Positions 22,926-30,741 of a stretch of 43,621 nt of DNA are shown here, piece after piece. Origin of the DNA: an uncultured Marivita sp. (GTDB lineage: Bacteria > Pseudomonadota > Alphaproteobacteria > Rhodobacterales > Rhodobacteraceae); assembly GCF_947488135.1 (NCBI RefSeq), contig NZ_CANKYW010000013.1, positions 1 through 43,621 of the forward strand, in the 5' to 3' direction. Made by a program: the position numbers and the translations under genes. Each line of letters opens with the position of its first letter. The stretch's first letter is position 1. The notes under the pieces were generated by a model. That model was not told where the DNA came from, made no database searches, and saw only the letters and a program-made list of their open reading frames with translations.

Positions 22926-23960
22926 TCAGATACTTTCGCCCAAGCGTATTTCAAACCCCAGATCGATCACGTTACGCGTGGATGGATCGCTTGCGGCCAG
23001 AAGCATGAGTTTTGCCGTCTCTACTCCCATTTGGAACCTGGGTGTGACCACACTTGCGAGGATTGTGGGCGTTGTGCTACCGATCTCGATACCGTTGAAC
23101 CCGATGATTCCGATGTCGTCAGGCACCTTCCGTCCAGTCCGCTGACAATAGAACAAAGCGCCAAGCGCCTGATCGTCGTTGGCAAAAAAGATTGCATCAA
23201 TGTCCGGTGAGCGTTTGAGAAGCGTCTCAGTGGTCTTTGCACCTACTTCGGCCGAAGCTCTCACCGATGCGATTTCCCTGTCGACGAGGGGTATTCCAAG
23301 TTCCACCAACCGCGCTTCAAAGGCCAGCCGTCGCGCTTTGGATCGATCCGGGCGCTCTGACCAAGCGCCGATGTAGCCTGGACGTTTGTAATTCCGCTTG
23401 GCGAGGAGGTCAGCCACCGCAACGGCTGCCTTGACATTGGAAATGCCGACTGCCGACTGCATCGGGGACCGGTCGATATCCATGAACTCGACCACCGGAA
23501 TTCCCTGCTGATCGATCATGCGAGTTACGGCGGGTTCATGATCCGTGCCCGCCAAGATTACACCCATCGGTGACCAAGCGAGCATGTCGCGCAAAACCTG
23601 CACCTCTTGCGCGCGATCGTACTGAGTGATGCCAAGAACAGGCCTTAAACCAGCGTCCGCCAGTACAGATTCGATTCCGTCAAGCACCTCGGGAAAAACT
23701 CCATTCCCGATGGACGGCACTATGACAGCGACAAGATTGGTGGAGCTGGTCTTTAGTGCGCCAGCCAAGCGATTTGGCGTGTATCCAAGCTCACCGGCAG
23801 CGGCAAGGACACGGGACCGCAAGCGATCAGATACTGAAGGCGCATTTCGCATGACGCGAGAGACTGAAATTTCACTGACCCCCGATAGCTGCGCCACGTC
23901 TCGTAAAGTGGCGCGACGTGTACGTTCGGACTGGGTGACGTGATTACGGGTTTTGGTCAT
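22926..23960 (-). CDS. LacI family transcriptional regulator
   Basis: A 344-residue repressor. Helix-turn-helix and hinge at residues about 16-70 (RATLRDVAQLSGVSEISVSRVM ... ELGYTPNRLAGALK), then a periplasmic-binding-protein-like effector domain (about 72-344). It is divergent from the TctCBA importer, and paired CAACGTT-centred sites lie between them, so it most likely represses the transporter and responds to its substrate, a carboxylate or related acid (inference). Related GntR/LacI-type regulators of gluconate and sugar acids share the N-terminal pattern. Confidence 0.93.
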   Translation of the reverse strand: MTKTRNHVTQSERTRRATLRDVAQLSGVSEISVSRVMRNAPSVSDRLRSRVLAAAGELGYTPNRLAGALKTSSTNLVAVIVPSIGNGVFPEVLDGIESVLADAGLRPVLGITQYDRAQEVQVLRDMLAWSPMGVILAGTDHEPAVTRMIDQQGIPVVEFMDIDRSPMQSAVGISNVKAAVAVADLLAKRNYKRPGYIGAWSERPDRSKARRLAFEARLVELGIPLVDREIASVRASAEVGAKTTETLLKRSPDIDAIFFANDDQALGALFYCQRTGRKVPDDIGIIGFNGIEIGSTTPTILASVVTPRFQMGVETAKLMLLAASDPSTRNVIDLGFEIRLGESI

Positions 23961-23973
23961 ATCGTTTCTCGAA

Positions 23974-23989
23974 TTCGTTCCTGAACGAA
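23974..23989. promoter_or_regulatory. Perfect palindrome next to the LacI gene start
   Basis: TTCGTTC-CT-GAACGAA is a perfect 7-bp inverted repeat with a 2-base centre, 14 bases upstream of the LacI-type start codon. Its position suits an autoregulatory operator. It differs in sequence from the two sites nearer the transporter genes. Confidence 0.45.
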
Positions 23990-24000
23990 ATAATTGAAAA

Positions 24001-24035
24001 TGACAACGTTGACATATGAAATGACAACGTTACCA
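24001..24035. promoter_or_regulatory. Paired LacI-type operators upstream of tctC
   Basis: TGACAACGTTGACA (24001-24014) and TGACAACGTTACCA (24022-24035) share TGACAACGTT and are offset by exactly 21 bp, two helical turns. LacI-family operators have a central CG in an even palindrome, as here (CAACGTTG). A TTGACA that could be a -35 element sits inside the first site, so binding would block transcription of tctC. Confidence 0.65.
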
Positions 24036-24089
24036 ATTTACGGGAGAAAAAACTTAGAGCCCCACGACACGGGGCTTAGGGAGGAAAAA

Positions 24090-25043
24090 ATGAACTACGT
24101 TTCCGTTACGACCGGGGTCATTTCGCTTATTTTGTCTGCGGGTGCAGCCGTTGCCGAGTTTCCCGAACGCCCCATTAATCTGATCGCGCCGTTCAACGCG
24201 GGTGGCGGGACTGACTTGCTTTTGCGCGGGCTGGCACCTCATTTCGCCGAGGCAATTGGCGGTGATGTGTTCGTCTCGAACATGGCTGGCGGATCCGGGA
24301 CCGTTGCAGCATCCGCTCTTCAGGGCCAACGCGCCGATGGCTATCAGCTCGGCTATTTTTCGATCACCGTTTCAACGATCCAGCCGCAGATCCGGGATGT
24401 CCCCTACGGTGTGGACAGTTGGACACCGATTTGTTCGGTTGCTGCCTCACCCACGCTGCTCTTCACATCCGCCGATTTGCCGTACATGAGCGCCGAAGAC
24501 GTCGTGGCGGCCGTTAAAGCGAATCCTGGCGCGCTGGTCTACGGCTCTTCCGGCGCAGGCGCCATGACGCATCTAACAACCGTTGCGGCATTTGCGGGCC
24601 TCGATATCATCGACGACATGGTGCATCTGCCGTTTCAAGGCTCCGGCCCTGCAGTTCAGGCTTTGACGGCGGGAACCATCCAGTTCTTCGGCGACACGGA
24701 GATTCTGATGCAGCGCGGCGATTTCCGTCCCCTGATGGTTTTCAATAACGAACGCCTCGAGACGTATCCCGACGTGCCGACAGCCGCCGAAGCTGGTATC
24801 GAAGCGCCGCTGAACGAACTGTATCTTTGGGGCGGATTGTTCGCGCCGGCCGGTGTGGAACCCGAAGTTGTCGCCAAGTTGGAGAGCGCTTGCGAGGAAG
24901 CGGTTTCGTCCGATGGCTTCAATGAGTTCGCCGCGAATTCCGGCACCGTCATCAACTACCGCGGAGCGTCAGAGTTTGACGCCTTTTTCCGCGCGCAATA
25001 TGAGGCCAACTCGGTCTTGATCGAAGCCGCCGGCCTGAATTGA
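24090..25043 (+). CDS. tctC: Tripartite tricarboxylate transporter binding protein (TctC/Bug)
   Basis: A 317-residue periplasmic protein: signal peptide of about 24 residues (ending AAVA), then EFPERPINLIAPFNAGGGTDLLLRGLAPHF, the diagnostic Bug-family opening (RPI..I.P..AGGGTD). Conserved GSGTVAASALQG and later QALTAGTIQFF are also typical. GGGAGGA lies 5 bases before the ATG. It captures a carboxylate in the periplasm and hands it to TctAB. The gene symbol is by family; the actual ligand need not be citrate. Confidence 0.92.
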   Translation: MNYVSVTTGVISLILSAGAAVAEFPERPINLIAPFNAGGGTDLLLRGLAPHFAEAIGGDVFVSNMAGGSGTVAASALQGQRADGYQLGYFSITVSTIQPQIRDVPYGVDSWTPICSVAASPTLLFTSADLPYMSAEDVVAAVKANPGALVYGSSGAGAMTHLTTVAAFAGLDIIDDMVHLPFQGSGPAVQALTAGTIQFFGDTEILMQRGDFRPLMVFNNERLETYPDVPTAAEAGIEAPLNELYLWGGLFAPAGVEPEVVAKLESACEEAVSSDGFNEFAANSGTVINYRGASEFDAFFRAQYEANSVLIEAAGLN

Positions 25044-25108
25044 AACTCAATGCCATTGGGCCGATCCCTTGTGTAGGATCGGTTCCAACCACCGTCTTCG
25101 GATATCTC

Positions 25109-25567
25109 ATGCAAATAATCTACTCGGAACGTATTCTCGTTCTTTTGGCCGTTCTGATTGCGGCGGGAGGGCTTTTTGCTTCTACGCTGGGTGCGGAGTA
25201 TCGGCTATTGGGCACGGTCCAATCGCCGGTCTTCTTCCCACGGATCATCTTGGGCCTGATCATGGGGCTCTCAGTCATCGTCATGGTGCAGGACCTCATG
25301 GCGCAGGACATTCCACCCGCCGTAGAGAAATGGGGGACGCTGGTCGTTTTCGTGATCGCTTCGCTTGTGTTTGCAAATGCGATCACGCGACTGGGCTTTA
25401 TGGTGTCCGCCGTGCCGTTTTCGGCACTGGCGCTATGGATATTCAATATTCGAAGCCCGTTGATCATTGCGGCCTATGCGGTAGCCGTGCCGGGCAGTAT
25501 TGTGGTCCTCTTCAATCATATACTTAAACTCCCGCTGCCGACGTCGCCTTTCACCTACTTCTTTTAA
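25109..25567 (+). CDS. tctB: Tripartite tricarboxylate transporter small subunit TctB
   Basis: A 152-residue membrane protein with four predicted helices (RILVLLAVLIAAGGLFASTLG first, SLVFANAITRLGFMVSAVPF later), matching TctB size and pattern. An ATG at 25109 precedes the first helix; a TTG at 25040 would add 23 residues without similarity and lies inside the end of tctC. It is the poorly conserved small membrane component of the TTT complex. Confidence 0.88.
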   Translation: MQIIYSERILVLLAVLIAAGGLFASTLGAEYRLLGTVQSPVFFPRIILGLIMGLSVIVMVQDLMAQDIPPAVEKWGTLVVFVIASLVFANAITRLGFMVSAVPFSALALWIFNIRSPLIIAAYAVAVPGSIVVLFNHILKLPLPTSPFTYFF

Positions 25568-25579
25568 AGAGGCATTGTT

Positions 25580-27079
25580 ATGATTTCGGCCATCCCCGAC
25601 GCGTTGGCGCTGTTGCTGACCACCGAAGCGCTCTTGACGCTGGTACTGGGCACTGTGTTGGGGATCATACTAGGCGCTATGCCCGGCATCGGGTCGACTG
25701 TTGCTGTCGCGATGGTGCTGCCCTTTACTCTGTCGATGGGGCAAGCTCCTGCAATTCTCCTTCTTCTCGCGGTTTATGCGGGGTCTGTCTATGGCGGTTC
25801 CATCTCGGCTATTCTCATCAACACACCCGGCACGCCGCAATCGGCGGCCACCTGTTTTGACGGCTATCCCATGGCCCAAAGAGGCGAGGCAGGTCAGGCG
25901 ATGGGTTGGGCCACGGTTGCATCCGTTGTGGGCGGCCTCGTCTCCGCTGTGGTCCTGCTGATTGCCGCACCTCAACTCGCGGCGCTTGCGCTCAACTTTG
26001 GCCCGATCGAAACCTTCGCATTGGTTTTACTGGGACTGACCTGCATCGTCTCGGTGTCTACGGGGTCGCTCGTGAAGGGCCTTCTTGCGGGTGCCATCGG
26101 TATTTTCCTTGCTTCCGTTGGCGGCGATCCGGTCACAGGTCAACCGCGCTTTACATTCGGCAATTGGCAACTGATCTCAGGCTTTAACCTCCTAGCCGTA
26201 GTCATCGGCATCTTCGCACTGTCCGAAGTTTTCGTTCGGGCAAGCAAAAAGGCCGATGAGATCAGCGAGTTGGCCCAGTTCCGTGGTATTGTCATTCCCC
26301 GTTGGCGCGATTGGACCGGCCGAAAGAAGAATCTCGCAAAATCGGTTCTCATCGGCAACGTTATCGGTGTGCTTCCGGGCACCGGCGCTGCCACGGCGGC
26401 CTTCATTTCCTATGCCGAAGGCAAGCGGTCTTCACCCAATAGAGATGCCTTTGGCACCGGAGAGCCCGACGGCATCGTGTCCTCCGAAGCGGCAAATAAC
26501 GCAGTTACCGGGGGGGCGCTTGTGCCCACCATGGCTTTGGGTATTCCAGGCGACGCGATCACCGCTGTGATGCTCGCCACGTTGACACTTCACGGGATCA
26601 CGCCTGGCTTTCGTCTGATGGAAGACAACCCGACACTCATCGCCGCCATTTTCGCGGGGTTTTTCATCATCAACCTATTGCTCTTGCCCCTGGGGATGGG
26701 GCTTGCCCGGGTTGCGGCCCCAATTTTGCGGATGCGCGAAGGCTTCATGATGACCGGCGTTGTACTCCTGTGCGGGGTTGGCATCTATTTCGTGCGCGGT
26801 AATCCGTTCGACTTGTTGGTGATGGGGTTTGCAGGGGTTTTCGGCTTCATTCTGCGGCGGCAGGGCGTCCCAATGGCGCCGCTTGTCATTGGCATGGTGC
26901 TCGGTCCGACGCTGGAATTGACCTTGCGGCAAGGCTTGATCCTAACACGTGGAGACATGACGTCATTCGCGACGGATCACCCGATCGCAGGTGTGCTGTT
27001 CGTCATTACGGCCCTTGCGCTTGCGTTTCCGATTGTCCGGGGCACCCTCGCGCGCCGACGTCTTTCCAAAACAACGTGA
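25580..27079 (+). CDS. tctA: Tripartite tricarboxylate transporter large permease TctA
   Basis: A 499-residue permease with about 11-12 helices. Family blocks are GIILGAMPGIGSTVAVAM, GSVYGGSISAILINTPGTP and VIGVLPGTGAATAAFISYA, the two P-G-x-G loops of TctA. Twelve bases separate it from tctB. It forms the sodium- or proton-driven channel of the importer. No further operon gene follows; the next 430 bases are non-coding. Confidence 0.93.
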   Translation: MISAIPDALALLLTTEALLTLVLGTVLGIILGAMPGIGSTVAVAMVLPFTLSMGQAPAILLLLAVYAGSVYGGSISAILINTPGTPQSAATCFDGYPMAQRGEAGQAMGWATVASVVGGLVSAVVLLIAAPQLAALALNFGPIETFALVLLGLTCIVSVSTGSLVKGLLAGAIGIFLASVGGDPVTGQPRFTFGNWQLISGFNLLAVVIGIFALSEVFVRASKKADEISELAQFRGIVIPRWRDWTGRKKNLAKSVLIGNVIGVLPGTGAATAAFISYAEGKRSSPNRDAFGTGEPDGIVSSEAANNAVTGGALVPTMALGIPGDAITAVMLATLTLHGITPGFRLMEDNPTLIAAIFAGFFIINLLLLPLGMGLARVAAPILRMREGFMMTGVVLLCGVGIYFVRGNPFDLLVMGFAGVFGFILRRQGVPMAPLVIGMVLGPTLELTLRQGLILTRGDMTSFATDHPIAGVLFVITALALAFPIVRGTLARRRLSKTT

Positions 27080-27437
27080 AGGCGACACACACAGCGGTTG
27101 AAAAGCTGGTTAAGAGGCATCGGCTGTCATGCCTTGGTGCTGGCCTTCGATCATGCAGCGCCTTTCTTGCTGGTCCAGAGCTTGAGCTTTCTGAATTCAA
27201 ACCATTGGCAACGGTCAGCTCCCCGGTCTTCGCATGCAACGACCGCACGGTCTCTTTGTCGACCTCAACCTTCCATTTTCCCCCGCGTTCGAGCATATCC
27301 GATGCCACCGGGACATTTTGCCAAATGAACCAAGCGCGCACCTCAGAGGCTCGATCCAACGAAACCTCGTGGTGCCTTATTGGCGAGCACCACGGCCACC
27401 ACGCCTTATTCCATTTAGATCCAGACCGAGCAAATCA
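27080..27437. other. Gap of about 360 bases after tctA
   Basis: No gene is called here. A minus-strand stretch (about 27410 down to 27210) reads WCSPIRHHEVSLDRASEVR and continues ERGGKWKVEVDKETVRSLHA, which is protein-like but has no clear start, no family and an end inside tctA sequence. It could be a decayed gene. Confidence 0.35.
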
Positions 27438-27487
27438 GTATTTGCAATACCGAATTAACTTGGGTACTTAATACATATTGAGGATAC
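27438..27487. promoter_or_regulatory. Two GTATT-N3-AATAC-type sites (putative NsrR operator)
   Basis: GTATTTGCAATAC (27438-27450) is a perfect GTATT-N3-AATAC dyad. A weaker site, ATATTGAGGATAC (27475-27487), sits just before the AAGGA ribosome site of the 51-residue gene. The same dyad recurs before nsrR and before norE. I infer NsrR binding. Confidence 0.55.
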
Positions 27488-27506
27488 CAATTAAGGAATC
27501 GACACG

Positions 27507-27662
27507 ATGACCTTATCAGAAGCATTTCTCTGGCCGGGAACCAAAGTCTGCGAACGTCTCGGAGTCGATCCCGAGGGCGAAGCAGGGCTCATCCGTTGGA
27601 TGGTCAACACGCTTGTCTACCTGATCGTTAGCCTGATCGTCGTCTGGATCGTAGTTGTTTAG
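27507..27662 (+). CDS. 51-residue membrane-anchored protein, hypothetical
   Basis: MTLSEAFLWPGTKVCERLGV is followed by an acidic stretch (DPEGEAGLIRW) and one C-terminal membrane helix (NTLVYLIVSLIVVWIVVV). AAGGA precedes the ATG by about 10 bases and two NsrR-like dyads lie upstream, so it is probably expressed under NO stress. A single Cys (residue 15) could bind a cofactor. I do not recognise a named family. It is convergent with the DUF2478 gene; 160 empty bases lie between them. Confidence 0.65.
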   Translation: MTLSEAFLWPGTKVCERLGVDPEGEAGLIRWMVNTLVYLIVSLIVVWIVVV

Positions 27663-27823
27663 AAACCGTCTCGGCGGTCTAAGGTCGAATTCAAAAGAAC
27701 GCTGCGGGCGCTGGACCTGGTGTGGAGGGAGCCACGCCGGCCCCACTGAAGGGCTCTACCAACCGGCTTTCAGACCAGCCCACCGGGATCACGTCAATGG
27801 AAACGCGCACCCATTGACAGGAT

Positions 27824-28357
27824 CTAAACGCTCTCGCCTCCCGCCCGAGTGGAATCAAGAACGCCATCGCACCAATGTGCAATTGCAGCTTCGTCCGGTG
27901 GCAAGCTGATCGCCGATCGATCCGCGAAGGCTTCGAAGGCAGCACGATGTGTCTTGGACAGGCCTAGTAAAACTGGAATATCCCGCGCGAGCGCCTCTCC
28001 GATAAAGGCACGGAAGCCGCGTCCTTCGGCTTCGCTCAGACCAAATTTGTTTAAGATGACCAGATCGGCTCCGTCCGAAACCAAACGCGCGGTGGCAATG
28101 CCAACAGCGTCTTCTAGTGCTCCCGCATCCATCCGGCAGGCGGATGACCCCGCGCCCAAGTCCTGTGTGATCCGAACGACAGGACCGTCCGGCAGGAGCG
28201 AAAGCGAGGTTTCACAATAGTCGGCGGGACGCGATGCGTCGCTTGTGCGTATCGCCCCGAGCAGTCTGAAGCCTTCTCCTCTCAAGCGGGCGACGACCGA
28301 TACCAAGAGCCTGTCTGTTTCACCGGGTTGTTTTCCCGTGAGGGATGCAAGTCTCAT
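27824..28357 (-). CDS. DUF2478 protein (NTPase-like), first copy
   Basis: A 177-residue protein beginning MRLASLTGKQPGETDRLLVS. The core DLVILNKFGLSEAEGRGFRAF matches the NADLVIxNRFGxxEAxGxGFR pattern of DUF2478 proteins, which often sit next to molybdenum-cofactor or Mo-transport genes and are thought to be nucleotide-binding. RLDAGALED-like and GAGSSACRMDAGALE segments are also shared with the second copy at 32534-33061. The ATG at 28357 starts 8 bases after the hemoglobin gene stop. The much longer upstream frame overlaps the hemoglobin gene and is rejected. Function unknown. Confidence 0.75.
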   Translation of the reverse strand: MRLASLTGKQPGETDRLLVSVVARLRGEGFRLLGAIRTSDASRPADYCETSLSLLPDGPVVRITQDLGAGSSACRMDAGALEDAVGIATARLVSDGADLVILNKFGLSEAEGRGFRAFIGEALARDIPVLLGLSKTHRAAFEAFADRSAISLPPDEAAIAHWCDGVLDSTRAGGESV

Positions 28358-28365
28358 ATTCAAAC

Positions 28366-28797
28366 TCAATCGTGCCTCACATTGTTCTGACGCAAAACAG
28401 GGACGGCGTGCGGACACAGACGCTGTGCATCCTCGACCGCCATGTTGAGCGATCTCGCGATGCGTTCCGCGCGAGAATTGACATGGACGGCCCCCTCGGG
28501 CGTGCAGACCTCGTGTGCGGTCTCGCGGAACAGATCCAACCAGCGATCGAAATGCGCCGATTTGACGGGGAGGCTGGTGTGCGCTGGCACTGGAGCGCCG
28601 TGATACCGGCCGGTCATCAACGCGACCGACGACCAGAAATCTACCATGCGCTCCAAATGTGGACTCCAATCCGTGATCCGGTCTGCAAAGATGGGTCCGA
28701 GGACCGCATCGCGACGAACCTTTGCATAAAAACCGTGCACGAGGATCTTCAACGTATCCTCATCCAGCCCGGTTTGCTCCATGATCTCGCGCGTCAT
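28366..28797 (-). CDS. Group 3 truncated hemoglobin
   Basis: About 143 residues from the ATG at 28797. The sequence ILVHGFYAKVRRDAVLGPIFADRI, WSPHLERMVDFWSSVALMTGRYHG and HFDRWLDLFRETA is the standard group 3 (P-type) truncated hemoglobin pattern; the His in SAHFDRWL or in MTGRYHG region would be the proximal/distal heme contacts. Group 3 hemoglobins are implicated in NO or oxygen handling. An in-frame ATG at 28899 would add 34 residues unlike the family and would sit inside the NsrR-like dyad, so I prefer the shorter form. Divergent from nsrR. Confidence 0.88.
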   Translation of the reverse strand: MTREIMEQTGLDEDTLKILVHGFYAKVRRDAVLGPIFADRITDWSPHLERMVDFWSSVALMTGRYHGAPVPAHTSLPVKSAHFDRWLDLFRETAHEVCTPEGAVHVNSRAERIARSLNMAVEDAQRLCPHAVPVLRQNNVRHD

Positions 28798-28895
28798 GGC
28801 CGGGCGTGCTGAAGAAACCTTTGGGCTGATCGTATCAACGTCGGTCAAGAGAGAAGGCCCTTTTTCGTTGCTTTTGACCGTAAGCTTAGCAATAA

Positions 28896-28908
28896 GCATT
28901 GTAAATAC
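28896..28908. promoter_or_regulatory. NsrR-like dyad between hemoglobin and nsrR
   Basis: GCATTGTAAATAC on the plus strand is GTATTTACAATGC on the minus strand, matching GTATT-N3-AATAC except at one position. It lies 23 bases before the nsrR-like ATG and about 100 bases before the hemoglobin start, so one site could control both directions. Confidence 0.55.
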
Positions 28909-28930
28909 CAGTTAAGGAGCGAGATGCCGC

Positions 28931-29350
28931 ATGCGCCTGACATCTTTCACCGATTACGGACTGCGCATGTTGATGCGCATGGCCAGCGCGCCGGACCGCG
29001 CGTTCTCAACGGCAGAGCTTGCTGATGAGTTCGAGCTTTCGCGAAATCACCTGAGCAAGATCGTGCAGCAACTTGCCCGCGCCGGCATTGTCGAGACACG
29101 CCGTGGCGGTGGAGGCGGCGCGCGGCTTGCGCGCCCGGCATCAGAGCTGTTGTTGGGTCAAGTCATTGCCGTGTTGGAAGCCGATCAGGCGCTCGTGGAA
29201 TGCTTCGGCCCGGGTCCCAATCGCTGCACGATCGATGCGCAGTGTCGGCTTAAGGCGCGGCTGCGCTCTGCCGAACGCGCATTTATCGACGATCTGAACC
29301 GGTCGACCCTTGCCGACATCGCGCTGCCCGAACTCCAGAATGTCGGCTGA
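28931..29350 (+). CDS. nsrR: NsrR-type Rrf2 transcriptional regulator
   Basis: A 139-residue Rrf2-family regulator beginning MRLTSFTDYGLRMLMRMA, the standard NsrR start, with winged helix at residues 25-70 (STAELADEFELSRNHLSKIVQQLA, then the Gly-rich wing RRGGGGGARLARP). Cys91, Cys99 and Cys105 (ECFGPGPNRC, DAQC) are placed as in iron-sulfur-binding NsrR, which senses nitric oxide. AAGGAG precedes the ATG. It shares an operon with the HTHP gene (32-base gap) and is divergent from the hemoglobin. It probably represses the dyad-bearing genes here until NO damages the cluster. Confidence 0.88.
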   Translation: MRLTSFTDYGLRMLMRMASAPDRAFSTAELADEFELSRNHLSKIVQQLARAGIVETRRGGGGGARLARPASELLLGQVIAVLEADQALVECFGPGPNRCTIDAQCRLKARLRSAERAFIDDLNRSTLADIALPELQNVG

Positions 29351-29382
29351 ACTGCCTCCACCACAAACCGAAAGGACATCCC

Positions 29383-29616
29383 ATGACTTCTTGGCTTCCC
29401 AGCCTGATCACTGCCACGCCCGAAGAGGGCTACGACCTTGCCGTAAAGCTGTCTCGCGTTGCGATAAAGATGACGCAACCCGATGCAGCCGTCCGCGACC
29501 GTTTGCGCCCGGAATACGCCGAGGATGCGAAATCCCTCATCGCGGTGAGCCAAGTTATCGCCACGCATTTCGCTACGATTTCGGCAGCCAACCACTATTG
29601 GCGCGACCCCTCCTGA
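29383..29616 (+). CDS. Hexameric tyrosine-coordinated heme protein (HTHP)
   Basis: A 77-residue protein beginning MTSWLPSLITATPEEGYDLA. It closely resembles the HTHP first described from Silicibacter (Ruegeria) pomeroyi, in which Tyr45 binds heme; here residue 45 is Tyr (RPEYAEDAK). Arg25 and a His at residue 62 (ATHF) are likely other heme-pocket contacts. That protein forms a hexamer with weak peroxidase/catalase activity. Co-transcription with nsrR is visible from the context; a role in peroxide or NO stress is inference. Full length for the family. Confidence 0.88.
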   Translation: MTSWLPSLITATPEEGYDLAVKLSRVAIKMTQPDAAVRDRLRPEYAEDAKSLIAVSQVIATHFATISAANHYWRDPS

Positions 29617-29641
29617 TCCGAGCTACCGTTTTGCGCGCGGC

Positions 29642-29910
29642 TCAAAGGAAGAGTGGAACGAGGTAGAGGCCAAGCATCAGCAGGCACAGGCCCGTCAGGG
29701 CAAGATCGAACCCCCTCCTCCATGTCGGCGCATCAGCGAGCCCCAAGTATTGCGCTTGAATATCCGAGCCTTTTGCCAAGCTAGCGCCATAACGGCCACG
29801 CCCGCCGCGATCGACCAATGCGCCCAGATACCCGAACGCGCCAACAGCGTCGATCCGAGGCTCAGGGCGATCAAGGCAGCCCAGGCGAAAAAGAGAGACC
29901 GCGGCGTCAT
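29642..29910 (-). pseudogene. norF: norF-like gene with a frameshift
   Basis: Reading starts at MTPRSLFFAWAALIALSLGS, continues as a membrane helix to AWQKARIF, then leaves frame near 29755-29760. The next frame continues exactly as expected: AQYLGLADAPTWRRGFDLAL and a second helix ending LVPLFL, with TGA at 29642. NorF is a small two- or three-helix protein beside norE that aids NO reductase activity. A single-base deletion (or a sequencing error) explains the break. The ATG overlaps the norE stop (ATGA). Confidence 0.8.
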
Positions 29911-30455
29911 TGCAGCAGGTAGATCACTGGGAAGAGCAAAACCCAGATCAGATCGACCATGTGCCAAAACGCTGTCGCGTCCTCAATATTGTCGACGTGA
30001 TCCCGCCAGGCCACAAGCAGTAACAGGACCACCCCAGCGGCGACATGCGCGGCGTGAAAACCGGTCAGCATGAAGTAGAAGTTGAAGAAAGTGTGCGTGT
30101 CCCAAACAATGCCGCTCGCCGCCTTCGATGCATATTCCACGGTCTTGATCCACAAAAACACCATCCCAAGCAGCGCTGCCCCGACCAGTGCCAGCCGGGC
30201 ACGCCCGCGCCTACCGCCCTGTCGAAACTTGCAGGCCAGAGCAGCAAGAAAACCGCTGGTGATCAGGACGATCGTGTTGATCCCCGCCGCGCTTCGGTCG
30301 AGGCCGCTTTGCGCCTCGGCGAAGCCCACAGGGTCGGTGATGCGGACCGACAGGAAGGCAATCAGTCCCGCACCGAAGACACGGAGTTCGCTGACGATGA
30401 GGATCCACATCAACAGCTCTCCGGGTAGTTCGTCCAGCGCAGAGTGTTCGGTCAT
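29907..30455 (-). CDS. norE: NorE, cytochrome c oxidase subunit III-like
   Basis: A 182-residue membrane protein with five helices, of the COX3 family. Signatures are PGELLMWILIVSELRVFGAGL, FNFYFMLTGFHAAHVAAG and AFWHMVDLIWVLLFPVIYLL. In denitrifiers norE lies with norCBQD and helps NO reductase activity. No norC or norB is visible here, so this is an orphan norEF pair. An NsrR-like dyad lies about 190 bases upstream. Confidence 0.9.
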   Translation of the reverse strand: MTEHSALDELPGELLMWILIVSELRVFGAGLIAFLSVRITDPVGFAEAQSGLDRSAAGINTIVLITSGFLAALACKFRQGGRRGRARLALVGAALLGMVFLWIKTVEYASKAASGIVWDTHTFFNFYFMLTGFHAAHVAAGVVLLLLVAWRDHVDNIEDATAFWHMVDLIWVLLFPVIYLLQ

Positions 30456-30467
30456 ATTGTGCGTGCC

Positions 30468-30623
30468 TTACTTTGAATTTTTGGCTTTCAAGGAATTCTC
30501 GACGCCGGGCACAGGCAGCGTGTCCCGAGACAACTCAGCGCACGCGACCGTTCCGTCGGGAAAGGGAAAACGGGCCTTGCCGAATGTCGCGCCGACATGA
30601 TCGTGTATTGCCTCTCGGCGAAT
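30468..30623 (-). other. Short orphan reading frame upstream of norE
   Basis: The minus strand reads REAIHDHVGATFGKARFPFP and continues DGTVACAELSRDTLPVPGVE to a TAA at 30468. This looks like real protein sequence but has no ATG, GTG or TTG start; the frame opens at 30635 after a TAA. It could be a decayed small gene. I recognise no family. Confidence 0.25.
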
Positions 30624-30643
30624 AAATGTCGAGAGTTATACTA

Positions 30644-30656
30644 GTATTTAATATAC
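30644..30656. promoter_or_regulatory. NsrR-like dyad upstream of norE
   Basis: GTATTTAATATAC matches GTATT-N3-AATAC at nine of ten conserved positions. It overlaps a perfect 10-bp palindrome, ATACTAGTAT (30638-30647). It lies 189 bases before the norE start, with only the short orphan frame between, so it is a candidate operator for norEF. Confidence 0.5.
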
Positions 30657-30701
30657 CTATTCGCAAGGTCTCTCCATGTACCACTTTAAGCCCAGGAGTT
30701 T

Positions 30702-30729
30702 CGACACAGCGGCTTGCGTCGCTGTGTCG
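30702..30729 (-). terminator. Hairpin ending the Mo-cofactor/pseudoazurin operon
   Basis: CGACACAGCG and CGCTGTGTCG form a perfect 10-bp stem with an 8-base loop, 13 bases past the stop of the last gene of the operon. No U-run follows on the minus strand, but position and stem strength fit transcript termination. Confidence 0.6.
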
Positions 30730-30741
30730 GGGAGTGGTGCC

